The notes beneath the pieces are model-generated. The model searched no databases. It was not told the DNA's origin and saw only the letters and a list, made by a program, of their open reading frames with translations. DNA of 64,000 bases, taken from Rhyzopertha dominica. Lineage: Eukaryota; Arthropoda; Insecta; Coleoptera; Bostrichidae. The stretch is from NCBI GenBank assembly GCA_025024175.1, contig QCXZ01000086.1, positions 13,296,245 through 13,360,244 on the forward strand. The letters are read 5' to 3'. Shown in pieces: positions 45,860 through 56,042 of this stretch. Position numbers and translations under genes: made by a program. Each line of letters opens with the position of its first letter. Position 1 is the stretch's first letter.

Positions 45860-46260
45860 CATTCTAGGCCTACACATGTCATTATAAAAATATAGGTAAA
45901 ATATACTACACAGTTCTTTAATAGCCTTTTTAAATTACTTATATGAAAATTTTGTGGTAGCCTATTGTAGAATTTTGGTCCTGTAAAATTTAACCCTCGT
46001 ATACACTTTGATAGCCTATGATATGGCAACATTAACTCATTTTTTTCCTAGTACTATATCTACGTTCATATGTAAATTACCATTTGTTCTATAGTTTCCT
46101 GCATTTACCTTCATGTAAACTAGGACCTCAAATATATACTGAGATGCACTGTTAGAATCTTCAAATTTTTAAAAACATCTTTGCAAGCATCTCGATATGC
46201 CAAGCTAGAAAGTATTTGAACTGCTTTATGTAGTAGGGAAAAGCGCAAGAAAGCTGTATG
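45860..46260 (-). pseudogene. LINE 3' terminal coding relic
   Basis: On the minus strand, AYRDACKDVFKNLKILT (46205-46151) and then LMLPYHRLSKCIRGLNFTGP and KFYNRLPQNF (about 46035-45900) follow the pattern of the C-terminal region after the RT in Jockey/CR1-type LINEs (family form RESCRxLFKxLxILTxxSLYI ... GxKLYNxLP). RT motifs are not preserved upstream. Frameshifts are present. Confidence 0.65.
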
Positions 46261-47904
46261 CTAAAACTTTTAACTATTTGCAAATTAACCATCACTGTAA
46301 GCTTTGATGATATCACCACAAAATCTAATGTGTGGTGGTGGTCTCTGTTGAGTCCTAAGTTGTGGTGAAAACTGTACGCTTTACAACAAAATTTGATTAT
46401 TTAGAATGGAAGAGGTATTAATTTTAGATGCATCAACAAAACTAATAAGCAACAAAGAAAATTGCTAACAAGTATGAAAGCCTTTTCAGGGAAAGAGGCT
46501 TTGGTTCATTTTCCTTTCAATTCATTCATTTTAAGTATATAAGATACATTTCTTATATAAAGCAAAATAACAAACACAGTTTATTAAAACATTAGCATTT
46601 GATGGTCATTTTTCCAAAAAGATATTTTACACTTATTTAAATAGTAAATTTCTTTAGACAGAGGCAGATTTGCCACTTACAGTTTTCTCGTGATTATCCC
46701 TTATAATCCTCGGGTTCTGAAAGCCATTTACCTAATGCCTGTATGCAGTAACAGAAAAAAACCTGATATTTTGAGCCAATTTTGTCTCAGTCTTTGGAAT
46801 CATATCAAGACTTTTTGAATTTTCGTTTACATGGTAAATTTAAACAGATTTGAAAAGTCATATAAAACATAAGAAGGTGCAGTCTACAGCATTCGATTCC
46901 AAAACTGTATAAGTCCGTTTTTCCTAAAATTTACAGAATATAGCAAAAATTAGTCAAGCACTAGTAATTTTTTAAGCTACACAACTACGTTATTAGCTTA
47001 TTGATTAATGAGCAATTCCTTATTTTGAAATAAAATAGGATTTGAAGCAAATCAAAAGATAGTACTAATTAATTAATTAACTATCTATATTAATAGCAAA
47101 TTATGATGGTGTTTTATTGCAATTGCATGTTAAACTCTGCAATATATGAAGATGGCTTTAATAGTTGTTTTTACAGTAAGGCTACATGTAATTACAAGCA
47201 AAGCAAAAGGCATTTACTTGATTTTTTGTAAAACAGTTCATTCAAAGCTGTGACGTATATGAACCTTTAATTTAGTCCTTAGTTCTTCTTGTATATCTTG
47301 CACGCTTTAGTTTCGATCATTAACTGGCACCATTGTTGATTCCTGATTATCTTGTTCTATTTGCTGTTAGATTATGCGATCCATAAAAAAGAAACATCTC
47401 AATTATCTCATAATTTTTAATCAATAGACCCAAACGTACCTTAATAAAAATGAAGGAGCTTTAAATTATTCTTGTGCTGGATGAAAAAATATTGTAGGAA
47501 ATTTCATGTTTTATAGAATGCTGTAAACTTCATCCTTCCATGTTTTTATTTTATTTTGAAGATATCCAGTTTTTTCAAAATCATAATTGCCATTGAAACT
47601 TATTTAAAACTAGAAATTTTTGAATTGAAAGCCCATTTTTTTGCGATTCATGGCTACTGAAAACACAGAGATGTAATAATTGTGAACAATGCTCGTATGC
47701 TTCGGTTACTCAAAAGAAGATTATCTCAATTTGTTTGTATACTTTTATTCCTTGCAGTGAATGTTTTATGGTTATTTTCAAATTGATGTAAATGAGACAT
47801 TATCACATGTGATACTGACAAGACGGACTAAAATATAAAAGACATATATTTTCCCATATATTTATAATCATAAATAAGATTTTTTGTTGGATGTAGAATA
47901 ATAC
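46261..47904. other. Anonymous 1.6-kb stretch
   Basis: The first 200 bases may extend the LINE relic. The remainder has no recognisable coding or repeat structure. Confidence 0.4.
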
Positions 47905-47955
47905 ACAATTGACGTTTCACCCGCACTTGTAAGGGGCATCATCAGGACAGGAATA
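47905..47955 (-). ncRNA. Hammerhead-like motif
   Basis: On the minus strand the core CTGATGA (complement of 47939-47945) is followed by a hairpin with CCC/GGG, then GAAA (complement of 47915-47918) and CGTC, the canonical GAAACGTC cleavage neighbourhood. Stem I strands are not convincingly complementary, so the ribozyme may be decayed or a half of a dimeric type. No Penelope ORF can be read with confidence upstream. Confidence 0.5.
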
Positions 47956-48559
47956 AGGAGTATGGAATAGGGTACAAACATAATGTGAGAAACACGTCTG
48001 AATTGAACCAAATTCCAAGGAGGAATTGGGGATTTGGTTCAGTTCATTTAACAAATTAATGTCATTGTAGTCTCAGAAAGAAAGAAATGCAGTTCTTTAG
48101 AAATCTGCACCATTTAGGGCCTCTTTTGTATACTTACTGCTAAGCAAAAACTTTTTATAGTATTATCCAACTAGGTTTTTTATTCGTGGCATTTTGAAAA
48201 GTGCTTTTGAGAAAAGGAACACCAGCAGGATAAAGTTTGGATTCTACACCTTGAAAAAATTGAGCTGTTGATAATTCATAGGCCTATTTGAGTTTATTCT
48301 TTCATTGTTTTAAACAAGATATCAGTAGGCAGTAGGCATTACCACAACATACTGCAGAAATGTTTAATTTCCCAGAAAGTGACATTTTGTATAGCGTGCA
48401 GTCCTGTCACACCTATATGATACAAAAATACATACAACTACATACCTAGGATCCATATCTAAGCTTTTACAGTTAATTTAATGCTTCAGTCATTACAATA
48501 ATTCTACATCACACCAGACGGACTAGGATGGATCTTATTTAGCTGTTCGTGAACAAATA
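47956..48559. other. Possible retroelement 3' region
   Basis: Minus-strand readings have short Leu/Phe-rich open pieces, and the position upstream of the hammerhead-like motif is where a Penelope ORF would lie. No GIY-YIG or RT motif can be identified. Confidence 0.3.
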
Positions 48560-48791
48560 TTACTTATCTTTTTCATTTTCTTGAATAGGTGTACAGCTTT
48601 TAGTCATTTCGTCTAATGTTACTGCCATTAGAATAATATTCTGCATTGCATCAGAGAGATTAGGATGTTCCTGAACTTTTCTTAGTTCATACAAAAATTT
48701 AATATGATTTTCTGCACAAGAGATTTCAAAAAACATGCAGTATAAAATATTACATACCCTGATCACTCATAGCAAAATATATCACAACCAT
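48560..48791 (-). CDS. Candidate 3'-terminal exons of an unidentified host gene
   Basis: A minus-strand frame ending at 48560 reads ENHIKFLYELRKVQEHPNLS and AMQNIILMAVTLDEMTKSC, which looks like real protein composition, unlike the surrounding AT noise. A TCTCTTGTGCAG acceptor precedes it (exon 48560-48711), and a GTATGT donor lies 46 bases upstream, giving a candidate exon 48758-48791 that continues the frame (...FAMSDQ|E). The 46-base intron is near the lower limit. I do not recognise the family. Upstream exons were not found, so a retrocopy or chance remains possible. Confidence 0.35.
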
Positions 48792-49849
48792 CTGGATAAA
48801 TTTTTTAAATTTAGATAGACGATTCATAGCAGACATATGTTTTTACATATAAACTGTTACTTCTGTGACAGTACACAAAGATAGAATGATAGAAGTAACA
48901 TCTTAGCAAATTTGTAAATTAGTTTACAAGTTGGCCACATGTGCTGTACACAACTGGATGTGCAGTTTTAATGCAAGAAGAAAGCCTTTTTCAAACATGT
49001 AAATATCCTTGGAATAAGATTTTGTAAACAATCATAAATAAAAAAGTTCTGAGCGTGGTTTAAGTATGAAGGGCAGGTGAAGTCCTTTAATAATAAAGAA
49101 TTTACTTGTAATTTGAATCATACATTCAGAATAACATAAGAAGTATATTCACCACATTTGAAGATTATTGAAAAATAAGTAATTATTTAAAAAGTACTCT
49201 TCATCATCATTAGTTTTGAATTGTTACAAGAATGTTGAGTAGACTCACCTTAATTATTAGTTCACAATTTTCAGATATCACTTACATCACTTTCTTGTAT
49301 AAAGTATCTTTCTGATAATTCCTATCTTTTGCTACCTTCCAATCCTAAAAAAAATCCTTTTAATTTTGCGTTACCCTGTAGTTCCATTTTGAAACTAACT
49401 GTATGGTTTAGGAGTGTCTGAATATTGTACTAATAAGACTAAACAGTGAATGTCAATAAAGAAATCGTCAAATCTGTTTACACTTTCTCATATTGAGTTA
49501 TATATCAATTGTGTAACCTATTGTGCTTAATTGTCCAATGTAGTACATAATTTGGTTATTAGGGTTGGAGTATATAGCTACCTACCTACTTTATCATTTC
49601 CATTGGAAGTTGTTTTGAACATATTTGTTTTGTGTTTAATAAGATAGTGTTACTTATAATATTAGTAAAAATAAAATCATCTTTATTCACCCACTACATT
49701 GAAGCACAATAATTAATCGTGACTTAGAACAGTAGGAGTCGTAGCAGAGTAAAATGGCAAAGTTCAGTGGCAAATAATACTAATGATAATTGCCATCGCC
49801 CATGCTCTTCCGCTTAACCGTAAAAAGAGAAAGATGAAAGATGTAAAGA
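48792..49849. other. Anonymous sequence
   Basis: No domain is recognised. A GTGAGT donor-like site on the minus strand near 49240 could belong to the candidate gene at 48560-48791, but no convincing exon accompanies it. Confidence 0.35.
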
Positions 49850-50105
49850 TGAACATATTTAACAAAAAATTAGGAAATGTCAATCAGAACTGTTTGGAGC
49901 GGGTGTTTTTTCAATGGTTTATTATAAAATTTTATTTTAAATGTGCTTAGTCCTATATTTCGTGATTCTACTACATATTTTGTATGTAGCTTTTTAAAAA
50001 ATAAAAATTGGGGATTATGCTTTTGTACAGTAATATTGTCTTTACATCTAATGTTTATATGATGAATATCTGTTCTAATTTTGATTTTGTTTAAATGATA
50101 TGGAG
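49850..50105 (-). pseudogene. Probable LINE 3' coding relic
   Basis: The minus-strand frame gives DIHHINIRCKDNITVQKHNP, then FKIKFYNKPLKKHP, about 75 codons without a stop. The pattern (D-H-x-N-x-R-x-K ... F/YNKLP) is that of the region downstream of RT in LINEs of Jockey/R1/CR1 type. No RT motif is present, and the call rests on this pattern alone. Confidence 0.45.
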
Positions 50106-50275
50106 NACATTTATTTTTAATTACTTTATGTAGTACATAAAATATATAATTTGCAAGTTGTTATTTTTGAGATATAAAATGCACTTGTGTGTGTTAGTTA
50201 ACTATGCTCTCATAATGTTGGTAATAAGTCTTTGTTGCACTACATGATGAGGATTTTTCGTTTCCATAAAATAAA

Positions 50276-50284
50276 TATAAAAGG
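50276..50284 (+). promoter_or_regulatory. TATA-box-like sequence
   Basis: TATAAAAGG followed by a GGGCTC stretch resembles a core promoter. No ORF or leader follows before the retroposon at 50451. Low confidence. Confidence 0.2.
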
Positions 50285-50433
50285 GGCTCTCACACATCAT
50301 GTTCCATAATCATTCATTCCAAGTATATCTGTACAGTGAAACTTGTGATTTGAATATATTTTCATCTTATATTCTTAAGTGCCATTTGTTGTTTAGTTCA
50401 AGATTATAGTTTTTGGTTTATACAAGCCAAAAC

Positions 50434-50450
50434 AAAAAGAGCCATGTCAG
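50434..50450 (+). repeat. Target-site duplication, left copy
   Basis: AAAAAGAGCCATGTCAG, matching 50645-50661 at 16 of 17 bases (G/A at position 13). Confidence 0.85.
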
Positions 50451-50644
50451 TAGGCAAAGCCAAACAATCTCAGGGAGCGACATCCACCGGCAAGCCGATG
50501 AGCGCCGCCCCAACGAAACGTCTGGGATCGCTAGTGCGTCTACATTGGGACTATAGCCGAGCTGAAGAGATCTAATAGGTCGAAACAGCTGTCCTCGGAT
50601 TGTTTCTAGTGTAGACAACACAGCGCACACCTTTGTTATTTATT
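50451..50644 (+). mobile_element. 194-bp ribozyme-bearing retroposon (retrozyme/SINE-like)
   Basis: A GC-rich 194-bp segment lies precisely between two 17-bp direct repeats, the hallmark of target-primed insertion of an RNA copy. It has no ORF, no inverted ends and ends in an AT-rich TTTGTTATTTATT. Its 3' half is a full type I hammerhead (50538-50616). The 5' half has a second GAAACGTC block (50515-50522) with partly complementary flanks GCGA..TCCA and TGGGATCGC, which could be a decayed second ribozyme about 71 bases upstream. Non-coding elements that spread with hammerheads are known as retrozymes in plants and animals; assignment here is inference. Confidence 0.75.
50538..50616 (+). ncRNA. 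Type I hammerhead ribozyme, well preserved
   Basis: Outer stem I GTCTACA (50538-50544) pairs with TGTAGAC (50610-50616). After an internal loop, inner stem I CCGAG (50557-50561) pairs with CTCGG (50594-50598). The core is CTGAAGA (50562-50568) and GAAA (50582-50585). Stem II is GATC/GGTC with loop TAATA. Stem III is AC/GT closing on AGCT, followed by the cleavage triplet GTC (50591-50593). Every invariant core base is present and the internal loops of stem I resemble those that make loop-loop contacts in fast natural hammerheads. Cleavage is expected after C50593. Confidence 0.85.
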
Positions 50645-50661
50645 AAAAAGAGCCATATCAG
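50645..50661 (+). repeat. Target-site duplication, right copy
   Basis: AAAAAGAGCCATATCAG, matching 50434-50450 at 16 of 17 bases. Confidence 0.85.
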
Positions 50662-51353
50662 TCCAAGTTATCAAAAGCCTTTCAACTTGGTAATGCTGGA
50701 TAATGGAAACTGATACATTACATATGTAATATTTAATCATATTTGGCTTTCCTTAATGCCAAACTGCACTTTTTACTTCTGAATTCCTTTAACACTATTT
50801 GAAAGTCAAATAAAGGAGAAACTTTACTATTTAAAAAAATACTTATGCTAAATATTATATCGTTGTAAAGCTGACAAAGTGGCCGACTTTATGAGGCATT
50901 AAAAATATATAGATATGTGTTTTATCTAAAAAAAGGCAACTGGCATAATAAACTGGAATAGTTTGTTTTGTGAAACACAAAATTATTTGCTATGTTTATG
51001 TGTATAAATCTTCTGTAAAATCTGGAATATGAACTTTAAGGGTTGGGCTCACACAGGGACATATTTTCTTCCAATTAACTTTCTGCCTAGCTCTGATACT
51101 TTCCCAAATCTTCATATCACCTTTGAGAAAAGCTTGCTTTATGTAAAATACAAAATTATTTATTTCCTTTAAGTCAATTATAGGATGTGTTTAATAAAAT
51201 AGTGAAAGTATTAAATAAGCTGACCAGATAATATGTTTGCATCTTAGAAAAAATAAGGATATGCATCATGTTTTTATTTAGATTTATGGATACACCTGTA
51301 ACAGTAACTGTTTTGCTAATATACCATTTACAACGTATTTTCTTCTGTTTCAG
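50662..51353. other. Anonymous sequence, possibly intronic
   Basis: No coding domain is recognised. It ends in the polypyrimidine tract and TTTCAG of the candidate exon that follows. Confidence 0.4.
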
Positions 51354-51458
51354 AATAACAAGGTTAAATAAAAATGTCTGCCCAGTCAAATTAACCACAA
51401 AGCCAATGCAGTCCATAGCAGGCCTTGCTTTCCATTCGCTTTGTCAGAAATCCACATT
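51354..51458 (+). CDS. Candidate internal exon of an unidentified host gene
   Basis: TCTTCTGTTTCAG is followed by 105 open bases and then GTAAGTA, a strong acceptor/donor pair around an exon whose length is a multiple of three. The frame reads NKNVCPVKLTTKPMQSIAGL then AFHSLCQKST, with composition and G+C unlike the surroundings. The other two frames contain stops. I do not recognise the protein, and no neighbouring exon was found within the window. Confidence 0.4.
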
Positions 51459-52084
51459 GTAAGTATTAAATATCATAACTGCCAACAGTTAGCTTAAAGT
51501 TAGTTCAAATTGTATGTGGTTACACTTTATCTGAATAGAGAAGAATACAGGGCATCATCAATGACGTCATGTGCATAAACCATTTTTTGCAGGCGACACC
51601 AGCCGATGCCAGGTAACGATACCATTCAGTGGCGTGTTCACATACATCTAATTCAACGTCCGCCTTTCGTTTCGAGTAGACGGTCAGAGTGTGTGTTTTT
51701 ATTATCGCGTTTCGCATTTACTGTTTATACAGCATGGTTTCTTTATTATTAGTGTTTTGTCTGCATAATATAGCCTTCTATTTTGTTGTGTGCTGCGTAT
51801 TGTACTGCAACCTATTAACTGACCCCTATTAACGACGGCGACACTGGTTATGACGTGCAAATCGCGCATGCAAATGATGACGCTCCTGTATTCTTTTCTA
51901 TTCAGATAGAGTGTACTTATAACTGATGTTTATTTGTTACATTAAGGTCATAAAATATGCAATAAATTGTGTAAATCATTTTAAAGCTTTTTGCATAGAA
52001 TACTTAGAATAATATGTCATCGTTTGCTGATATTTAAAGATTAATCCACCAAGTCCAACTTCACCTACTTTATTTATGAACAAA
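51459..52084. other. Anonymous sequence
   Basis: A moderately GC-rich patch at 51530-51720 with an open minus frame (51520-51717) is present without recognisable domain. Confidence 0.35.
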
Positions 52085-53690
52085 TTGGCAAAGCACTTTC
52101 AGCTCGTATAAGCCATCGTCAGGGCGTTATAAAATGAGAATTACAAAATAATTTAAATAAAAGTGATGTCAAATTGGAAATAAGTAATCTTGACTTCAAA
52201 CAAAAAGTAGCCTGCATTCCTAAAACACATATATGAATTCAATGATCAAATAAAGAATTTAGAATAGGATCATTCAAAATTGTAAAGTTACCATTATCTG
52301 TAATTTTGTAATTTCCAAAATTTCTAAAAAATTTAATTTTGAAGATTTGTCCAAAAATGTAAAGAATTTAAATTATGTATTTAAGGAGGCAATGTGTTTA
52401 AAGACAATAAATGCTTTGCTCAAGAAGAATTTGTAGTAACCGTATCAGTATTTTTTAAAATATTTTTCATATTGTTTTAAATGTTCATTGCCTCTAGTTG
52501 AAAATGATCTTCCCGTTTACCCAATATAAACAGAATTACAGTTGTTATAAGAATAACTATATACTCCTGAATGATTCAAACCTGGAATTTTGTCTTTATT
52601 GTGAACAAAACGGGGAAAACACATTGCCTACCATAGAAAATCCAACACTTTCCCATGAGAGGAAAACAATTTAGATAAACTAAGTGAGATTGGACCAACA
52701 AACTTAAGAGGATACCAAATTTTGACTTCTTCAACATCACTGGTGTTCAAAGGACACTTAAATTTTGTTAAATATTTAAAATATAATTTTTGTAATACAT
52801 GATTCGGAAAGTTATTATTAAAAGCAATTTGAAGAATTATATTCAGTTCTTTTCAAAAGCTTTTAAAGAAAAAGGTAACATTTTGTTTGTATGAGGGTGT
52901 AAAGAAAAGTAATTGATAGTGTTGTCTGTACCATGTGGGTTTTCCAAAAATTTCAAAAGATTGGTATCATATAATTAATAAACCTAAAAATTGAATTTGA
53001 TTATTAATTTCTTTTTCATAACTAAAATTTATAGAATCATGAAGAGGATTTTTAAATGTAAGAAAATTATTTAGGTCATTGTGATTTCCTGTAAAAAGGC
53101 AAAAAAACATCATCTGCTAAAAGTGGGCTACGAGACAAACCCATTGCTAAACCTGAATTTTATATGAAATGTTTATTATCGAAACAGAAAAATTTTGGTT
53201 TAAGACAAATACTGTTAAAGAAATCAAATTATTTTTGTGTAACACAGGTAAGTTACAATTTAACAGAGACAGTCTTTTGGAGGAATTGAAGGAAATAAAT
53301 TATTGACATCGAAAGAGACAAGGAAAGAGTCTTGGGGAATATTTTGAAATTCTTGAGTTTATTGGTCAAGTCAATTGAATTTCTAATAGCAAAAGAATTT
53401 TTGAAATTCAAAACTTCAGGAAGTATCAATTTTAACCATTTAGCTAAATTATAACATGGAGAATTTATGTAACAAACAACAGGACAGTTATGTTTGTGTA
53501 TTTTGGGAAGTCTATACAGCCTTGGTGTTAATGGATTCATAGACAATAATTTTGACAGTACAGTTAAATAATTTTAATGTTGGTACAACTTTATCTAAAA
53601 GTTTTTTTAATTTGTTGTTAATTTTAATCGTATTATTAGTTTCAACCATCTTAGTATATTTCACTGAACCAGATGCTTAATAGTTGGTTC
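52085..53690 (-). pseudogene. Penelope-like copy E, RT and endonuclease relic
   Basis: The copy reads right to left. At 53620-53546 is an N-terminal segment; 53546-53253 holds the RT entry block TPRLYRLPKIHKHN, CYNLAKWLKLILPEVLNF and SFAIRNSIDLTNKLKNF. Decayed RT palm and thumb follow (53240-52640, including a WYPLKF match), then the endonuclease (52640-52240) with SGVYSYS, CNSVYIG and NHL-type remnants carrying stops. It ends with a decayed hammerhead at 52097-52122. This is the most complete Penelope-like layout in the window, but every domain is broken. Confidence 0.85.
52097..52122 (-). ncRNA. Decayed hammerhead core of copy E
   Basis: On the minus strand CTGACGA is followed by TGGCTTATACGAGCT and GAAA, close to the copy B core. 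Stem II still pairs (GGCT/AGCT), but the stem I strands are not complementary. It is probably inactive. Confidence 0.6.
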
Positions 53691-53699
53691 ATGTAGTAG

Positions 53700-54610
53700 C
53701 TGAAAGTTCTGCTATTGTTTTTCTCCATTCTCCTCTTTTTTTATTCCTCCCATCATGGAGCGTAACATTTTCCATTCCCATATTTCAACTTTTTCCAGTT
53801 GTTTTAATGTCAGTGTCCATGTGTCATTGACATTGTGTAGTTCTATATTTACTCTCTTCAATACTTTCTCTGTTGCAAGTTCACATCCTTGTCGTTAGTT
53901 CCATCTCGGCATATTTCCATACCCATGTATGTAACACTGCTAATCTCTCTTTAAACGTGTAAGTTCCTCCAGTTATCTTCAAACTCAGTCCTGCATCTTC
54001 TAATCTTTTGCTTTAATGTGTTATTGTATAATTTAACTTGCTTTTATTAATTTGTAATCTCACCCTTCATGCTTCTGCATATTCTCTTGGGTCATTTTTT
54101 TAGTCTTTGTGTTCTTGGTAATATGAATGCACCATGAGCATAAGCAAGCCACTGGTATAGGTTTTGCAGTATTATATTTAATTTTAACTTTGTTTCTTCT
54201 CCATGTATAACAAATATTAAATTAGTCTCCTTGTTCTAGGCCGCTACGACTCTGATAGGAGCACTCCTTTGCTTGAATTTTTTTAATTTGTGATGTGTAT
54301 CTGTTACTGCCATGCCACCTAGTTTTAGGCCGTTTTGTTGCTTTTATCATTCTCATCTTTTTTCTGTTGAATGCCTGCATAAAATCTACCCACAATGAAT
54401 GGTACATAATATTTTTCCTAATGCATATCTCCTGCTTATTGCTTTAAGTGCATATGATTTATTACAGACCTTTCCTTTATGAAACCTGCTCCATTTTCTT
54501 CTGTCCTTCCACTTACATCTTTTCGTATATCACATTTATGAAACTAACCAGTATCATGCAAATTATATTTATCAATCCTATTGGTCTGTAGTTTTTAGTT
54601 AACTGCAGAT
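53700..54610 (-). pseudogene. RTE-like LINE reverse transcriptase relic
   Basis: RT blocks follow in order on the minus strand: NYRPIGLINIICMILV (about 54595-54545), DFMQAFNRKKM (54400-54350), SRSGLEQGD (family form NRGLKQGDP; about 54240), LAYAHGAFILPRTQR (family form LAYADDIxILxRT; about 54150-54105, catalytic DD changed to HG) and YMGMEI (family form YLGxxI; about 53930). This order fits RTE/CR1-like LINEs. Several stops; both ends undefined. It abuts Penelope-like copy E. Confidence 0.7.
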
Positions 54611-55139
54611 TTTCCTCGTGATAATTTCTTAGATTTCCATGCTTTTTATAACATCATATATTCTTTCTGACATTTTATGGTCTACACTTTGTATCCACTG
54701 TAATGTCCCCAAATTAACTTTAGATATAGTACTCAAACATTCTATTGCAGGACTAGTCGTACCAACACACTAGCAAGAGCTCTGTTAACCAGACAACTTC
54801 AATATAATATCTGACTGCTGCAATATTCTTTTTCAAAACATATCTTCAGTAATTAAGGCTTCATATAGAACCTTGATAAATATTTCGTGATTGAATTTAT
54901 TTTTGTTTAGTTTAACATATCAATTAAAAATTTAATTTACGGTTACTGTGTGCTTTAGTCTTCTCTTTGTATTCGTAGGGTTTTGTGCAGTAATAAAATT
55001 ATTTGATAATTGAGAAGTTAATGTATTGAAATATTTCTTCCATTAACCAATGTACTTTATTTAAATTGATTAGATTTTGAGTAATATGTCTTTAATTCTG
55101 GTTTTCTCTAATAATAATAAAATACTTATTTATGGTCCT
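54611..55139. other. Anonymous sequence between LINE and Penelope relics
   Basis: No domain is recognised. Confidence 0.4.
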
Positions 55140-55299
55140 ACTTCCAAAATTTTATTTTTGGCAAAGCCAAATGCCAGGGTTTTAACTGCCACATGGCCTT
55201 CTTCGGTGGCTTAACAAGTATGCCTAAATTAAAATATGTAAACATATCGTAAACAGATAGGTACAGAGTTGTATCTTGTGGGAAAAGTATTTGTTTATA

Positions 55300-55925
55300 T
55301 TACGTTTTTGGCTTTATGTTTGCGATAAGTGGGTTATTTAAGAGCGTGAGATCCATATTTAGCAGATGGTTTGAATTGCATTTCATGTGAACAACCTCTA
55401 AGGGGTTCAAGTAGGCCTGTGTTGAGGGTTTGATGTTCTTGGCATTGACTATATTAAATATGTGATGTGTTTCAATATTATATAATGCTAGTGCCGATAT
55501 GTCCTTTGGATCGAATATTTGCATTATATTTTGTTTGGCTAATGTACTTTTTTGGGCAGTTACAGTATTTCATTTCATAAATTCCAGATTTATTTAACAT
55601 ATCTTCTTTATCTAGGGCATTGCCTAAAAAGTTTCTTAATATGCAGTTGTTACCAAAAGCTAGATTAATATTAAATTTAGAAAATTTATCTTGAAATTTT
55701 TTCTCTTGAAAGATGGTATGTAAATTTTCTATGGTATATAGTTTCTTTTTCAGGACTAACATGCATGCGAGATTGCAAATTTAATTTATATTTGCGTTCT
55801 TTTAATAACTTAGCGATATTTTTTTTCTTGTATCCATTTGAATTGGCTAAATTATAACTGTATGGTAGTTCATTTCTGTAATTTTCTGTGGATAATGGAA
55901 CATTTAGTAATCTATATAAAGACGA
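55300..55925 (-). pseudogene. Penelope-like copy F thumb and endonuclease
   Basis: RLLNVPLSTENYRNEL and NLANSNGYKKKNIAKLLKER form the thumb. After shifts come FGNNCILRNFLGNALDKEDM, then GIYEMKYCNC and KKYISQT, a GIY-YIG endonuclease whose YIG has become YIS. The C-terminal part (55300-55524) contains HIFNIVN and NPLEVVH-type sequence. Three overlapping frames are needed to follow it. Confidence 0.75.
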
Positions 55926-56042
55926 TACAAAAATGGCGATAGTATGGCTCAACTCATAACAAAAAAGTAACTGAAACCGCAATTCTCTAGCATTTATAGT
56001 TAACGAGATACCCTACAATTACAACGAAAATGGGACACCCTG
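55926..56042 (-). mobile_element. Short IS630/mariner-like terminal fragment in copy F
   Basis: On the minus strand the insert starts CAGGGTGTCCCATTTTCGTT at 56042 and runs to about 55926, between the RT part (ending ...LYAFQAQ) and the thumb. The start matches the TIR type of the elements at 15386 and 39843. Only one end is visible, so it is a truncated piece or a mini-element; the inner boundary is approximate. Confidence 0.5.
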
